Origin: CAZHAC01 sp964383855
Lineage (GTDB): Bacteria > Chloroflexota > Dormibacteria > Dormibacterales > Dormibacteraceae
NCBI GenBank assembly: GCA_964383855.1
Contig: CAYLIP010000023.1
Span: 1 to 37,746 of the forward strand
DNA: 37,746 bases
Reading direction: 5' to 3'
The notes beneath the pieces are model-generated. The model was given only the letters and a program-made list of their open reading frames with translations. It did not search any database and was not told where the DNA came from. Position 1 is the stretch's first letter; the number at the start of each line of letters is the position of its first letter. Position numbers and translations under genes: made by a program. This document shows positions 29,885 to 37,545 of this stretch, in pieces.

Positions 29885-31237
29885 TCACTGCGTAGCTGGC
29901 ACCGCGCTCAGATCGGTGTGCCTGGTCTCCGGCCCCAGCAGCGCGCCGACTGCGATCAGCAGGCCGCCTGCGGCGAGCAGGACGATGTGCGTGAAGCGGT
30001 AGGGCATGAAGTTGGCAAGGCCGAGCATGACCACGCTGTAGAAGGCCGGCAGGATGGCAGCCAGGCTATATCCGACCCCAAATCCGGACGAGCGGATCTC
30101 GGTCGGAAAGCGCTCGCTGATGTAGGCCGAAAGCAAACCCCATCCGCACACGGTGAAGGTGACCACGGCGGTGACGGCCGCGATCAGCAGAGCCCGCGAG
30201 CCGGACTTCAGGTTGAGGATGACCCAGACGTATAGACCCGAGCAGACGACGGCGATCAGCAGACCGAGGACGATCAGCGTCAGCCGCCTGCCGATGGCCT
30301 GTCCGATCACCCCGGCGAGCATGTACCCGACCACGAGGACGGCGTTGGCGAAGAGCAGCACCCAGGTCACGGAGCTGGCCGGCATGCCCGTCTTGAGCAC
30401 CAGCGGGAGAGTGCTGACGACCGTGTTGAGCGAGAGCCAGAAACCGGTCATGAGCACGAAGACCTGAAGGAATCGAGCCCTCTGGCCACCACCGAACAGC
30501 TGTCGGAGCGGACTCTCAGTCTTCTTCGAGCTCTCCCAGGTGGCCGACTCCGGAACCCTCCGGAAGTACATGAGGAAGGCCACCGCGAGCAGCGCGCCGA
30601 CCACGAAGGGGATTCGCCATCCCCACTGGACGTATGGCGATTCGATGCCCTTGGCCGGGGCGAAGCGCAGCACGGCGAGCGTCACGAGCGAGATGACCAC
30701 ATATGCGATCGGGTAACCGGCCTGGATCAGCGCGCTGAAGAAGCCACGCCGACCCCTTGGGCTGTATTCCATGGCAAGCGGGCTGGCGGCGGTGTACTCG
30801 CCACCCAGGAAGATGCCGTCCAGGAGCCGGAGCAGCACCAAGAGGCCCATGGCGAGAACGCCGACCTGGGCGTAGCCAGGAAGGAGCGCGATCCCGAGCG
30901 TGACGACGGCAAAGCCGCTGACCGAGATCATGGTGGTCCGCTGGCGTCCGATGCGGTCGGCGAAATGGCCGAAGATGGTGGCTCCGATCGGGCGTCCGAC
31001 CAGCGTCACCGCGAAGACGACGTAGAAGTAGGTGACGGCGATCGAGGCGGGCAGGCTCTTGGGCTGGAAGTAGGCCAGCGCCGGCGTCAGGGCCACCACC
31101 GGCAGATAGACATCGAACATGTCGACGAAGAACCCGAAGAAGGCTCCGACGATCGTCCGCCGTGCCTCGGGAGTGAGTTCTTCAACCTCGGCCTGATCGC
31201 GGGTCGCGCGTCTGGAGATCTCAGCCATGCTCAGCAC
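29885..31237 (-). CDS. MFS transporter (metabolite:H+ symporter-like)
   Basis: A 450-aa major facilitator with about 12 hydrophobic segments. The first loop has GHFADRIGRQRTTM, the MFS signature, and FLGGEYTAASPLAMEYSPRGRRGFFSALIQAG resembles the metabolite:H+ symporter (MHS) group, which imports carboxylic acids or aromatic acids. The second half repeats the pattern, with LSAYISERFPTEIRSSGFGVGYS. GTG at 31237 lies 6 nt after a TAAGCA box; ATG at 31228 is the alternative. It follows coxL by 54 bp on the same strand, so it may import the substrate of the molybdenum hydroxylase. Substrate is unknown. Confidence 0.88.
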   Translation of the reverse strand: MLSMAEISRRATRDQAEVEELTPEARRTIVGAFFGFFVDMFDVYLPVVALTPALAYFQPKSLPASIAVTYFYVVFAVTLVGRPIGATIFGHFADRIGRQRTTMISVSGFAVVTLGIALLPGYAQVGVLAMGLLVLLRLLDGIFLGGEYTAASPLAMEYSPRGRRGFFSALIQAGYPIAYVVISLVTLAVLRFAPAKGIESPYVQWGWRIPFVVGALLAVAFLMYFRRVPESATWESSKKTESPLRQLFGGGQRARFLQVFVLMTGFWLSLNTVVSTLPLVLKTGMPASSVTWVLLFANAVLVVGYMLAGVIGQAIGRRLTLIVLGLLIAVVCSGLYVWVILNLKSGSRALLIAAVTAVVTFTVCGWGLLSAYISERFPTEIRSSGFGVGYSLAAILPAFYSVVMLGLANFMPYRFTHIVLLAAGGLLIAVGALLGPETRHTDLSAVPATQ

Positions 31238-31291
31238 CCCTATTGCTTAATCTGAGTCTCACGCTATAAGGTTGCGCCGGGCTTGTCTAGC

Positions 31292-33385
31292 TCACGAGGG
31301 CAGGGACTCGAAGATGCGGGCCGGCGAGTAGGGCAGATCGCCGAGCTCGGCACCGAGCGGGCGCACCGCATCGGCCACCGCGTTGGCGACTGCCCCGAAA
31401 GCACCGATGGTCCCCGCCTCACCGACCCCCTTGCTCCCGACCTCGGTCCGCGGGCTCGGTGAGGAGAGGTGGTGGATTTCGATCTCGGGGACGTCTGGAG
31501 CCAAAGGCGGCAGGTAGTCGAGGAGAGTCGAGGAGAGAATCTGGCCGTCCTCGGAGTACACGTGCTCCTCAAGGAGTACGTCGCCGATCCCCGTCGCGAT
31601 GCCGCCCCGCACCTGCTCGTCGACCAGGTCGGGATGGATGATCGTCCCGCAGTCCTCGACCGCCACGTAACGGATCACGCGGGGGACCAGCCCCGCCGGG
31701 TCGACCTCCACCACGGCCAGGTGGGCACCTGAGGGAAAGACCTGGGCCGGGTCGTGGACCACCGTAAGGTCCGTGCCGGGGACGAGGTCCTGCTCCGCGG
31801 CTCGGCGCAGGGCCTGGACCACGCTGGCGGCCACGCCGACCGCGCCGCGCGAGGCAAAGGTCCCCGTTCCCTCAGGGCAGAGGTCGGTGTCGCCCTCGAT
31901 CACGTCGACCTGCTCCGGGGGCAGACCGAGCTCGAGTTCGGCCAGCCGCCGGTAGGTCTCGGCGTGGCCCTGGCCGGCATCTGCGGCGCTCGTGTAGATC
32001 TCGAGCCGGCCCTCCGCGGTCACCCTGACCCGGGCCGCATCCGTGCCCGGGATCGCCATCACGCCCCGGCGCCGGTAGTCGGCCGACCCGGTACCGCTGT
32101 GCTCGTTGAAGAAGCCGATCCCGAGGCCGATCAGCCGGCCCCGGCCGCGCTCCTCAGCCTGCCACCGCTTCAGATCCGGGTAGCCGCTTGCGCTTTCCAG
32201 GCGTCCCAGGAGCTCCAGGTAGTCGCCCGAATCCAGCTGCCGGCCGCCCGCCGTGACGGTCGGCAGCTCGCGGATGACGTTCCGGCGCCGCATCTCCAGG
32301 GGATCCAGGCCCAGCTCAAGCGCCAGCACATCGACCATTCGCTCGGTCGCAAAGACGCCGGCGTTCATGCCCACGCCGCGGTGTGCGCCGACCGGGCAGC
32401 GGCTGCTGGCGTAGCCACGCGTGCGATGGCGGATCGCCTCCACGGCGTAGGCGCCGAACAGGGTGAAGGCGGCGGTCGCCGGCTCCAGCGAGGCCGAGAA
32501 GGGCCATGAAGAGTAGGCGCCGACATCGGCATCGACCTCGGCATCGATCCCGAGGATCCGGCCATCGGACGTGATCCCGGCGCGGAGTCTGACGCGCGTG
32601 TCATGCGCGTGATAGCTGGCGATCAGGTTCTCGCGGCGGTCCTCGATCCAGCGCACCGGCCGGCCCAGCCGGCGCGCGAGCGCGGCGACCGCGATCTCCT
32701 CGGCGCTGACCTGCGCCTTCAGACCGAACCCGCCCCCGACGTGCGGGACCAGCACCCTGACCGCGCGCTCCTCGCAGCCGATGGCGGCGGCGATGCCGCG
32801 CCGGACGAGGTGCGGGATCTGCGTCGAAGTCCAAACGGTGGTGATTCCGGTACTCGAATCGTGATCGGCGACGACGCCTCGGCACTCGAGCGGAAGCGCC
32901 GACTGGCGCGTCGCCTTGAAGCTGCGCTCGATGACGTGGTGAGCGCGCGCCATCGCCTCCTCGACCCCGCCCGAGTCAAAGGCGCTCGTGAACAGCACGC
33001 CGTCTGGCGCTGCCTCGTGCAGAGGCGTGCCGGCGGGCAGGTCCTCGTATTCGACCGCGACCTGGTCCGCGGCATCCTCGGCCAGGTAGCGGTCCTCAGC
33101 CCACACCACGGCCAGCGGTTCTCCGACGTAGCGGACTGTGTCGACGGCCAGCGGGTGCCATGGGATGGGGGCCAATCCGCGGCCCTCGAGGGTCAGCGGG
33201 TTCAGGCCCAGGTCGCGACCGCTCACGCCGCTCTCGATGCCGAGCTCGATCCCTCCGATCCGGGCGTGCGCCACCAGGGAACGGACAAAGCAGGCCTCGA
33301 TAGCGCCCTCGGGAGCCAGGTCGGCGATGTAGGTGCCGCGGCCCCGGACCAGGTTCCGGCGGTGGCCAGGCCCTAGCCCTGGCAT
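31292..33385 (-). CDS. Molybdenum hydroxylase large subunit (coxL/xanthine dehydrogenase family)
   Basis: A 697-aa molybdopterin-binding subunit. Cofactor segments include VGGGFGLKAQVS and, near the C-terminus, SKGVGEAGTIGAFGAVANA with the catalytic Glu. True CO dehydrogenase form I has AYxCSFR at the active-site loop and form II has AYRGAGR. Here the position reads AHRGVGM, so CO oxidation is unlikely or untested. The protein is also shorter than typical CoxL (about 760-800 aa). ATG at 33385 overlaps the coxS-like gene by 13 bp. It probably hydroxylates a nitrogen heterocycle, aldehyde or aromatic compound. Confidence 0.88.
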   Translation of the reverse strand: MPGLGPGHRRNLVRGRGTYIADLAPEGAIEACFVRSLVAHARIGGIELGIESGVSGRDLGLNPLTLEGRGLAPIPWHPLAVDTVRYVGEPLAVVWAEDRYLAEDAADQVAVEYEDLPAGTPLHEAAPDGVLFTSAFDSGGVEEAMARAHHVIERSFKATRQSALPLECRGVVADHDSSTGITTVWTSTQIPHLVRRGIAAAIGCEERAVRVLVPHVGGGFGLKAQVSAEEIAVAALARRLGRPVRWIEDRRENLIASYHAHDTRVRLRAGITSDGRILGIDAEVDADVGAYSSWPFSASLEPATAAFTLFGAYAVEAIRHRTRGYASSRCPVGAHRGVGMNAGVFATERMVDVLALELGLDPLEMRRRNVIRELPTVTAGGRQLDSGDYLELLGRLESASGYPDLKRWQAEERGRGRLIGLGIGFFNEHSGTGSADYRRRGVMAIPGTDAARVRVTAEGRLEIYTSAADAGQGHAETYRRLAELELGLPPEQVDVIEGDTDLCPEGTGTFASRGAVGVAASVVQALRRAAEQDLVPGTDLTVVHDPAQVFPSGAHLAVVEVDPAGLVPRVIRYVAVEDCGTIIHPDLVDEQVRGGIATGIGDVLLEEHVYSEDGQILSSTLLDYLPPLAPDVPEIEIHHLSSPSPRTEVGSKGVGEAGTIGAFGAVANAVADAVRPLGAELGDLPYSPARIFESLPS

Positions 33386-33825
33386 TCCAGGATCGCGTCC
33401 AGGATTGACTGGTAGCCGGTGCAGCGGCAGAGGTTGCCAGAGAGCAGCTCGGTCAGCTCCTCGCGCGTGTAGCGGCGGCCCGAGGCGAGCAGCTCTTCGG
33501 CCGAGGCCAGAAAGCCGGGCGTGCAGAACCCGCACTGGAACGCTCGATGCTTGAGAAAGGCGTCCTGCAGCGCCGAGAGGTGACCCTCCCGGCCGAAGCC
33601 CTCGACGGTCCGCAGCTCCAGACCGTCCGCCTGGACCGCCAGCATCAGGCACGACCGGACGGCCTCGCCTTCGATGAGGATGGTGCAGGCGCCGCAGACC
33701 CCCTGCTCGCAGCCGAGGTGCGTCCCTGTCAATCGGAGCCGGTCGCGCAGGAGATCGGCCAGCGTCATCCGCGCGGCGACCTCGCCTGTCCACTCCCGGT
33801 CATTGATCGAGAAGCCGATCTTCAC
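33373..33825 (-). CDS. Molybdenum hydroxylase 2Fe-2S subunit (coxS-like)
   Basis: A 150-aa subunit with two [2Fe-2S] clusters. The plant-ferredoxin-type cluster is at GCEQGVCGACTI with a fourth Cys shortly after (SCLM). The alpha-helical cluster is at QCGFCTPG and LCRCTGYQSI. It passes electrons from the molybdenum subunit to FAD in the CoxM-like subunit. GTG at 33825 overlaps the coxM-like stop as GTGA. Gene order medium-small-large is the usual coxMSL arrangement. Confidence 0.94.
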   Translation of the reverse strand: MKIGFSINDREWTGEVAARMTLADLLRDRLRLTGTHLGCEQGVCGACTILIEGEAVRSCLMLAVQADGLELRTVEGFGREGHLSALQDAFLKHRAFQCGFCTPGFLASAEELLASGRRYTREELTELLSGNLCRCTGYQSILDAILECQG

Positions 33826-34631
33826 GCGCTTCCCTGCCCGGCCTGGGCCACGACCCGCCTCACGAGAGCGGCCCCCACGCGCCGCCGGTAAGCCGCGGGG
33901 GCATGGATGTCGCTCACCGCCTCGATCTCAGCGGCGGCCGCTTCCTCGATCGTGCTCGGATCGGCCGCTTCGGAAAGCAGCCTCTCGACGCCCGCCAGAC
34001 GCTGCGGGCGCGACCCCGTGCCGAAGACTGCCACGGCGCCGCCCTGGCAGGCGGCCCCCGCCAGCGCAAAGGCGCCCGAGGTGCGTGCGACCTCCGCGAA
34101 ACCGAAGCCGCCTCGTGGGGCCGGCAGCACCACTTCGGTCAGCAGCTCGTCTGGAGCCAGCGCCGTCATCAGGGGTCCCCGGCAGAACTCGGTCGCCGGT
34201 ATGGCGCGGCGACCGCGGATCGAAGTCGCGATCAGGAGAGCGTCGAGGGCCAGCGCCAGGGCGGGCCATTCCGCCGCCGGGTCCATGTGGGCGAGCGAGC
34301 CGCCGACCGTGCCCCGATTGCGGATCTGGAAATGACCGATATGGGGGACAGCGGCGGCCACCAGCCCCGGCGTCCGCTGATCGTGCTCGACGTCGCGCTG
34401 GCGGACCATAGCGCCGATCCGGAGCTGGCCGTCCGCGAGGGTGATGTGCCGCAGCTCTTGCACGCGCTGGAGATCGACAAGGTGGGCGGGGTTTGAGAGC
34501 CGCATCGCGAGCAGTGGAACCAGGCTCTGTCCACCCGCCAGAGGCTTGGCCTCATCGCCGTGCTCGGCCATCAGCGCGAGAGCCTGGTCGAGCGATTCCG
34601 GCCGGTGATACTCCAGGGCAGGCGGCTTCAA
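33822..34631 (-). CDS. Molybdenum hydroxylase FAD-binding subunit (coxM-like)
   Basis: A 269-aa FAD-binding subunit. The FAD pyrophosphate site is PLAGGQSLVPLLAMRL and the second FAD contact is RNRGTVGGSLAHMDPAAEWPA. It accepts electrons from the 2Fe-2S subunit and passes them to a quinone or other acceptor. The open frame runs far upstream into cydA, but the normal family N-terminus (KPPALEYHRPESLDQAL) starts at a TTG at 34631, which I used. It is divergent from cydA across 81 bp that contain an inverted-repeat pair. Confidence 0.9.
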   Translation of the reverse strand: MKPPALEYHRPESLDQALALMAEHGDEAKPLAGGQSLVPLLAMRLSNPAHLVDLQRVQELRHITLADGQLRIGAMVRQRDVEHDQRTPGLVAAAVPHIGHFQIRNRGTVGGSLAHMDPAAEWPALALALDALLIATSIRGRRAIPATEFCRGPLMTALAPDELLTEVVLPAPRGGFGFAEVARTSGAFALAGAACQGGAVAVFGTGSRPQRLAGVERLLSEAADPSTIEEAAAAEIEAVSDIHAPAAYRRRVGAALVRRVVAQAGQGSA

Positions 34632-34649
34632 CGGTCGGGATTGATGTGT

Positions 34650-34681
34650 GTACGAGGTGACGTCCGCCGATCGTACGTCAC
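34650..34681. promoter_or_regulatory. Possible operator between coxM-like gene and cydA
   Basis: Two interlocked inverted repeats lie in the 81-bp divergent region: GTACGA (34650-34655) with TCGTAC (34671-34676), and GTGACGT (34657-34663) with ACGTCAC (34675-34681). The arrangement could bind a dimeric regulator controlling one or both genes. No regulator gene is nearby. Confidence 0.35.
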
Positions 34682-34700
34682 GGCCTACGGCTGGATGGCC

Positions 34701-34706
34701 TAGGGT
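34701..34706 (+). promoter_or_regulatory. Predicted -10 box (TAGGGT) of cydA
   Basis: TAGGGT ends exactly 6 nt before the GTG of cydA. The same hexamer precedes the GH31 gene. No ribosome-binding site is present, consistent with a leaderless mRNA. Confidence 0.5.
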
Positions 34707-34712
34707 CAACGC

Positions 34713-36131
34713 GTGTCCATCCTTCTGACCTCCGCGCTGCTCCCCAGCCGGATTCAGATGGCGTTCACGCTCGGATACCACGTCCTGCTTGTTCCGCTCG
34801 GCGTTGCACTGCCCACACTCACGCTCCTCATGGAGGCGATCGGACTGCTCCGGCGTGATGAGACTGCCTTCAAGCTGGCGCGGCGCTGGTCGGTGGTGAT
34901 GGCGGTGCAGTTTGCGGTCGGCGCGGTCACCGGGACGATCCTCTCCTTCGAGTTCGGGATTCTGTGGCCTCGGATGCTCGGCCGCTTTGGCTCCGCCTTC
35001 GGTCTCGGCTTCGCGATCGAGGGCTGGGCGTTCTTCCTGGAAGCGGTTTTCATCGGTATCTACCTCTACGGGTGGAACCGGCTGCCGCGCCGGATTCACT
35101 TCCTGCTTGGGCTGGTGCTGCCCCCGGCCGGCCTGCTCGGGGCCTTCGGCGTGCTGGCTGCGAATGCCTGGATGAACACGCCGGGTGGCGTCACCATCCG
35201 CGAGGGCAGGGTCACCGACGTCGACGTGCTGGGCGCGCTCCTCACCAGGGCCATGGGCTACGAGTTCTGGCATTTCGTGATCGCCATCTACCTGACGGCC
35301 GGCTTCGTCGTCGCGTCCATCTATGCCGTGGCCTGGTTACGAGGACGGCGCGACCACTATCAGCGGCTGGGCTTCGCGGTGCCCTTCACGGTGGCGGCCG
35401 CGCTGACGCCGGTCGAAGTGCTGGTGGGCGACCTCTCCGCAAGGGCGCTGGTGACCGACCAGCCCGCCAAGTTTGCGGCGATGGAGATCACCTGGCAGAC
35501 GCGGGACCACAACCCCGAGGTCCTGGGCGGGCTGATCGACCACCTGGGAAGGATCCATCTCGGTCTCTCGATCCCCTGGGCCGACTCGCTGCTCGTCGGC
35601 TACTCGCCGAACGCGGTGGTGCGCGGGCTGTCGACCTTCCCCGAGGATGCCCGACCCGCGATCACCGAGGCCAACCTGACCCACCTTGCCTTCGATCTCA
35701 TGGTCATGCTCGGCAGCGCGGCTGTGCTCCTGGCAGCCTGGTATTTCTGGGAGCTCTTGCGGCGCCGCGACCTGCCGCAGTCCAGGTGGTTCTACAGGGC
35801 GGCGGCGCTGGCTGGGGTGGGGGCCTATGTCAGCGTCGAAGCCGGCTGGATGACGACCGAGATCGGTCGGCAGCCGTGGATCGTCTACGGGGTCATGCGG
35901 GTTTCGGATGCGGTGACCACGGCGCCCGGGGAGTTCGTGTGGACCATGCTGGCGGCGCTGATCGTGATCTACGCCCTGATCGCCTTCTTTTTCGTCAGCC
36001 TGCTCCTCAAGCTGACCGCCCGGTGGCGCCGGGCGGACGCGGCCGGGGACGAGGAATCGCCGGAGCGGGGCGCGCCCTACGGTCCCCGAGCCGGTGTGCT
36101 GTTGGGCGGCCGCCGAGGAACTGGTCGGTGA
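34713..36131 (+). CDS. cydA: Cytochrome bd-type quinol oxidase subunit I
   Basis: A 472-aa membrane subunit with about nine hydrophobic segments. The b595-side ligand is probably H23 (TLGYHVLLVPLG). FEFGILWPRMLGRFG and WAFFLEAVFIGIYLYGW hold conserved acidic residues. YEFWHFVIAIYL supplies a b558 His ligand, and EIGRQPWIVYGVMR is the GRQPW signature. The quinol loop is short, the type common in cyanide-insensitive oxidases. It reduces O2 to water with quinol, giving high oxygen affinity. GTG at 34713 is 6 nt after a TAGGGT -10 box. The stop overlaps cydB as GTGA. Confidence 0.95.
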   Translation: MSILLTSALLPSRIQMAFTLGYHVLLVPLGVALPTLTLLMEAIGLLRRDETAFKLARRWSVVMAVQFAVGAVTGTILSFEFGILWPRMLGRFGSAFGLGFAIEGWAFFLEAVFIGIYLYGWNRLPRRIHFLLGLVLPPAGLLGAFGVLAANAWMNTPGGVTIREGRVTDVDVLGALLTRAMGYEFWHFVIAIYLTAGFVVASIYAVAWLRGRRDHYQRLGFAVPFTVAAALTPVEVLVGDLSARALVTDQPAKFAAMEITWQTRDHNPEVLGGLIDHLGRIHLGLSIPWADSLLVGYSPNAVVRGLSTFPEDARPAITEANLTHLAFDLMVMLGSAAVLLAAWYFWELLRRRDLPQSRWFYRAAALAGVGAYVSVEAGWMTTEIGRQPWIVYGVMRVSDAVTTAPGEFVWTMLAALIVIYALIAFFFVSLLLKLTARWRRADAAGDEESPERGAPYGPRAGVLLGGRRGTGR

Positions 36132-37150
36132 TAGGGACGCTTCAGGAACTGGCGGCAGCTGCGCTGCTCCTGGCCGTCACCGCCTACAGCACGGCCGGTG
36201 GCGTCGACTTCGGAGCCGGCATCTGGGACCTCTTCGCCGGTGCTGGCGAGCGAGCGCACGAGGCGCGCGAGCTGATCGACCACGCGATGGCCCCGGTCTG
36301 GGAGGTCAACAACGTCTGGCTGGTGCTCGGCATCGTGGTCTGCTGGACCGGCTTTCCTCAACTCTTCGAATCGGCCTTCGTGAGCCTCTATCCGCTCTAC
36401 AGCCTGGCGCTGCTCGGGCTGATTCTCCGCGGCGCCTTCTTCGCGTTCCGACACATCAGCGAGGAGCCGAGGCAGCGGCGATTCTCCGACTACGTATTTG
36501 GCGCGTCATCCCTCATAACGCCGTTCTTCTTTGCCGCCAGCCTGGGCGCGATTGCGTCCGGCAGTGTGCGCCTCGCCGGTCCGGCTGAGTCGGTCGCGGC
36601 CACCTGCTTCAGCCCGATGTCGATCTCCTTCGGCCTCGTATCGCTGGCGGCGACCGCCCTCAGCGGCGCCACCTTCCTGGTCGGCGACGCCCAGCGGGAG
36701 GACCGGCCGGAGCTGGTGGACTACTTCCGCAGGCGAGGGGTTGCGGCTGCGATCGCGCTGATCGCGACGGGAACGCTGGCTCTGGGCGTGATGCAGGCAC
36801 AGGCGCCGGCGCTTGTCAGGGCAATGCTGGGGTGGCCGGCCGTACTGCTGGTCGCCCTGACCATGGTGCTCACCCCCACTGTGGGCTTTCTGCTCTGGCG
36901 TGGCATCCTCGCCTGGTACCGGTCGCTGGCGGCGGCGGCGGTCGGCGCCCTGGTGCTGGCCTGGGGCGTGGCCCAGTCGCCGAATCTGCTGCCCGGTCAG
37001 CTGACGATCGCGCAGGCCGCCGCCCCCGCCCCGACCCTTGTTCTGCTGGTGGTTGCGGCGCTCGTCGTCGTCCTGATCATCGGCCCCTCGATGGGCCTGC
37101 TCTATTACCTGGATCAGCGAGGCGCGCTGGAGTCACCGGACGCCGGGTGA
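36128..37150 (+). CDS. cydB: Cytochrome bd-type quinol oxidase subunit II
   Basis: A 340-aa membrane protein with about eight hydrophobic segments. The N-terminus carries LLAVTAYSTAGGVDFGAGIWDLF, and APVWEVNNVWLVLGIVVCWTGFPQLF is the conserved CydB segment; FRHISEEPRQRRFSDYVFG follows. It forms the heterodimer with CydA. GTG at 36128 overlaps the cydA TGA by 4 bp, so I rejected the longer frame that runs back through cydA. No cydX or cydCD genes are seen nearby. Confidence 0.94.
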   Translation: MIGTLQELAAAALLLAVTAYSTAGGVDFGAGIWDLFAGAGERAHEARELIDHAMAPVWEVNNVWLVLGIVVCWTGFPQLFESAFVSLYPLYSLALLGLILRGAFFAFRHISEEPRQRRFSDYVFGASSLITPFFFAASLGAIASGSVRLAGPAESVAATCFSPMSISFGLVSLAATALSGATFLVGDAQREDRPELVDYFRRRGVAAAIALIATGTLALGVMQAQAPALVRAMLGWPAVLLVALTMVLTPTVGFLLWRGILAWYRSLAAAAVGALVLAWGVAQSPNLLPGQLTIAQAAAPAPTLVLLVVAALVVVLIIGPSMGLLYYLDQRGALESPDAG

Positions 37151-37264
37151 GGAGATTCCGGCTTCCGGGGTGACAGCTGCCGGAACAGACCCGGTGAGGA
37201 CAAAGCCGGCGGCTTCCGCGACCGGGCGTGCGGCTCAACGGCGGATGACGCACCTACGCCGCTC

Positions 37265-37498
37265 CTACAACCGGCGTACGTGTGCAAGCTCCGTTTCGAG
37301 CGTTCCAATCCGAGCTCGTGTCTCGGCCAGCTCGCGGAGAGTCCCCTGGTGACGTTCGTTTGATTGCACCAGCTTCCAGATAAGGAAGCCGGTGAGGGCG
37401 ACGAAACCGACGATGAAGAGGATCGGAATCAGGAGCGAGGCGACCATCACGGGGACGATCTCAGGCGGTGGCGCCATTGGCGTTGGACAGACGTTCAT
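37265..37498 (-). CDS. Small single-pass membrane protein with coiled coil, 77 aa
   Basis: A 77-aa protein: a Pro-rich N-terminus, one strong transmembrane helix (about residues 18-42, within VASLLIPILFIVGFVALTGF), and a charged C-terminal coiled coil (ERHQGTLRELAETRARIG, then a few more residues). No family is recognised. ATG at 37498 is chosen because a TACGCT -10 box ends exactly 6 nt upstream. It is divergent from the partial gene at 37546, with only 47 bp between the two start codons. Confidence 0.55.
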   Translation of the reverse strand: MNVCPTPMAPPPEIVPVMVASLLIPILFIVGFVALTGFLIWKLVQSNERHQGTLRELAETRARIGTLETELAHVRRL

Positions 37499-37504
37499 AG
37501 CTCG

Positions 37505-37510
37505 AGCGTA
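37505..37510 (-). promoter_or_regulatory. Predicted -10 box (TACGCT) of the 77-aa gene
   Basis: TACGCT on the minus strand ends 6 nt before the ATG at 37498, identical in hexamer and spacing to the SixA-like gene's promoter. Confidence 0.45.
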
Positions 37511-37533
37511 GTTCCGCCGGCTCGCTTCAGGGC

Positions 37534-37539
37534 TACTGT
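37534..37539 (+). promoter_or_regulatory. Predicted -10 box (TACTGT) of the last partial gene
   Basis: TACTGT ends 6 nt before the ATG at 37546, again the leaderless layout. Confidence 0.45.
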
Positions 37540-37545
37540 GTTGCG

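Noticed and set aside
34632..35273. Upstream extension of the coxM-like frame opposite cydA
   Set aside because: The family N-terminus begins at 34631; the rest is antisense to cydA.
34964..36127. Upstream extension of the cydB frame through cydA
   Set aside because: The extension overlaps cydA in another frame. The GTGA overlap at 36128 gives the normal CydB start and length.
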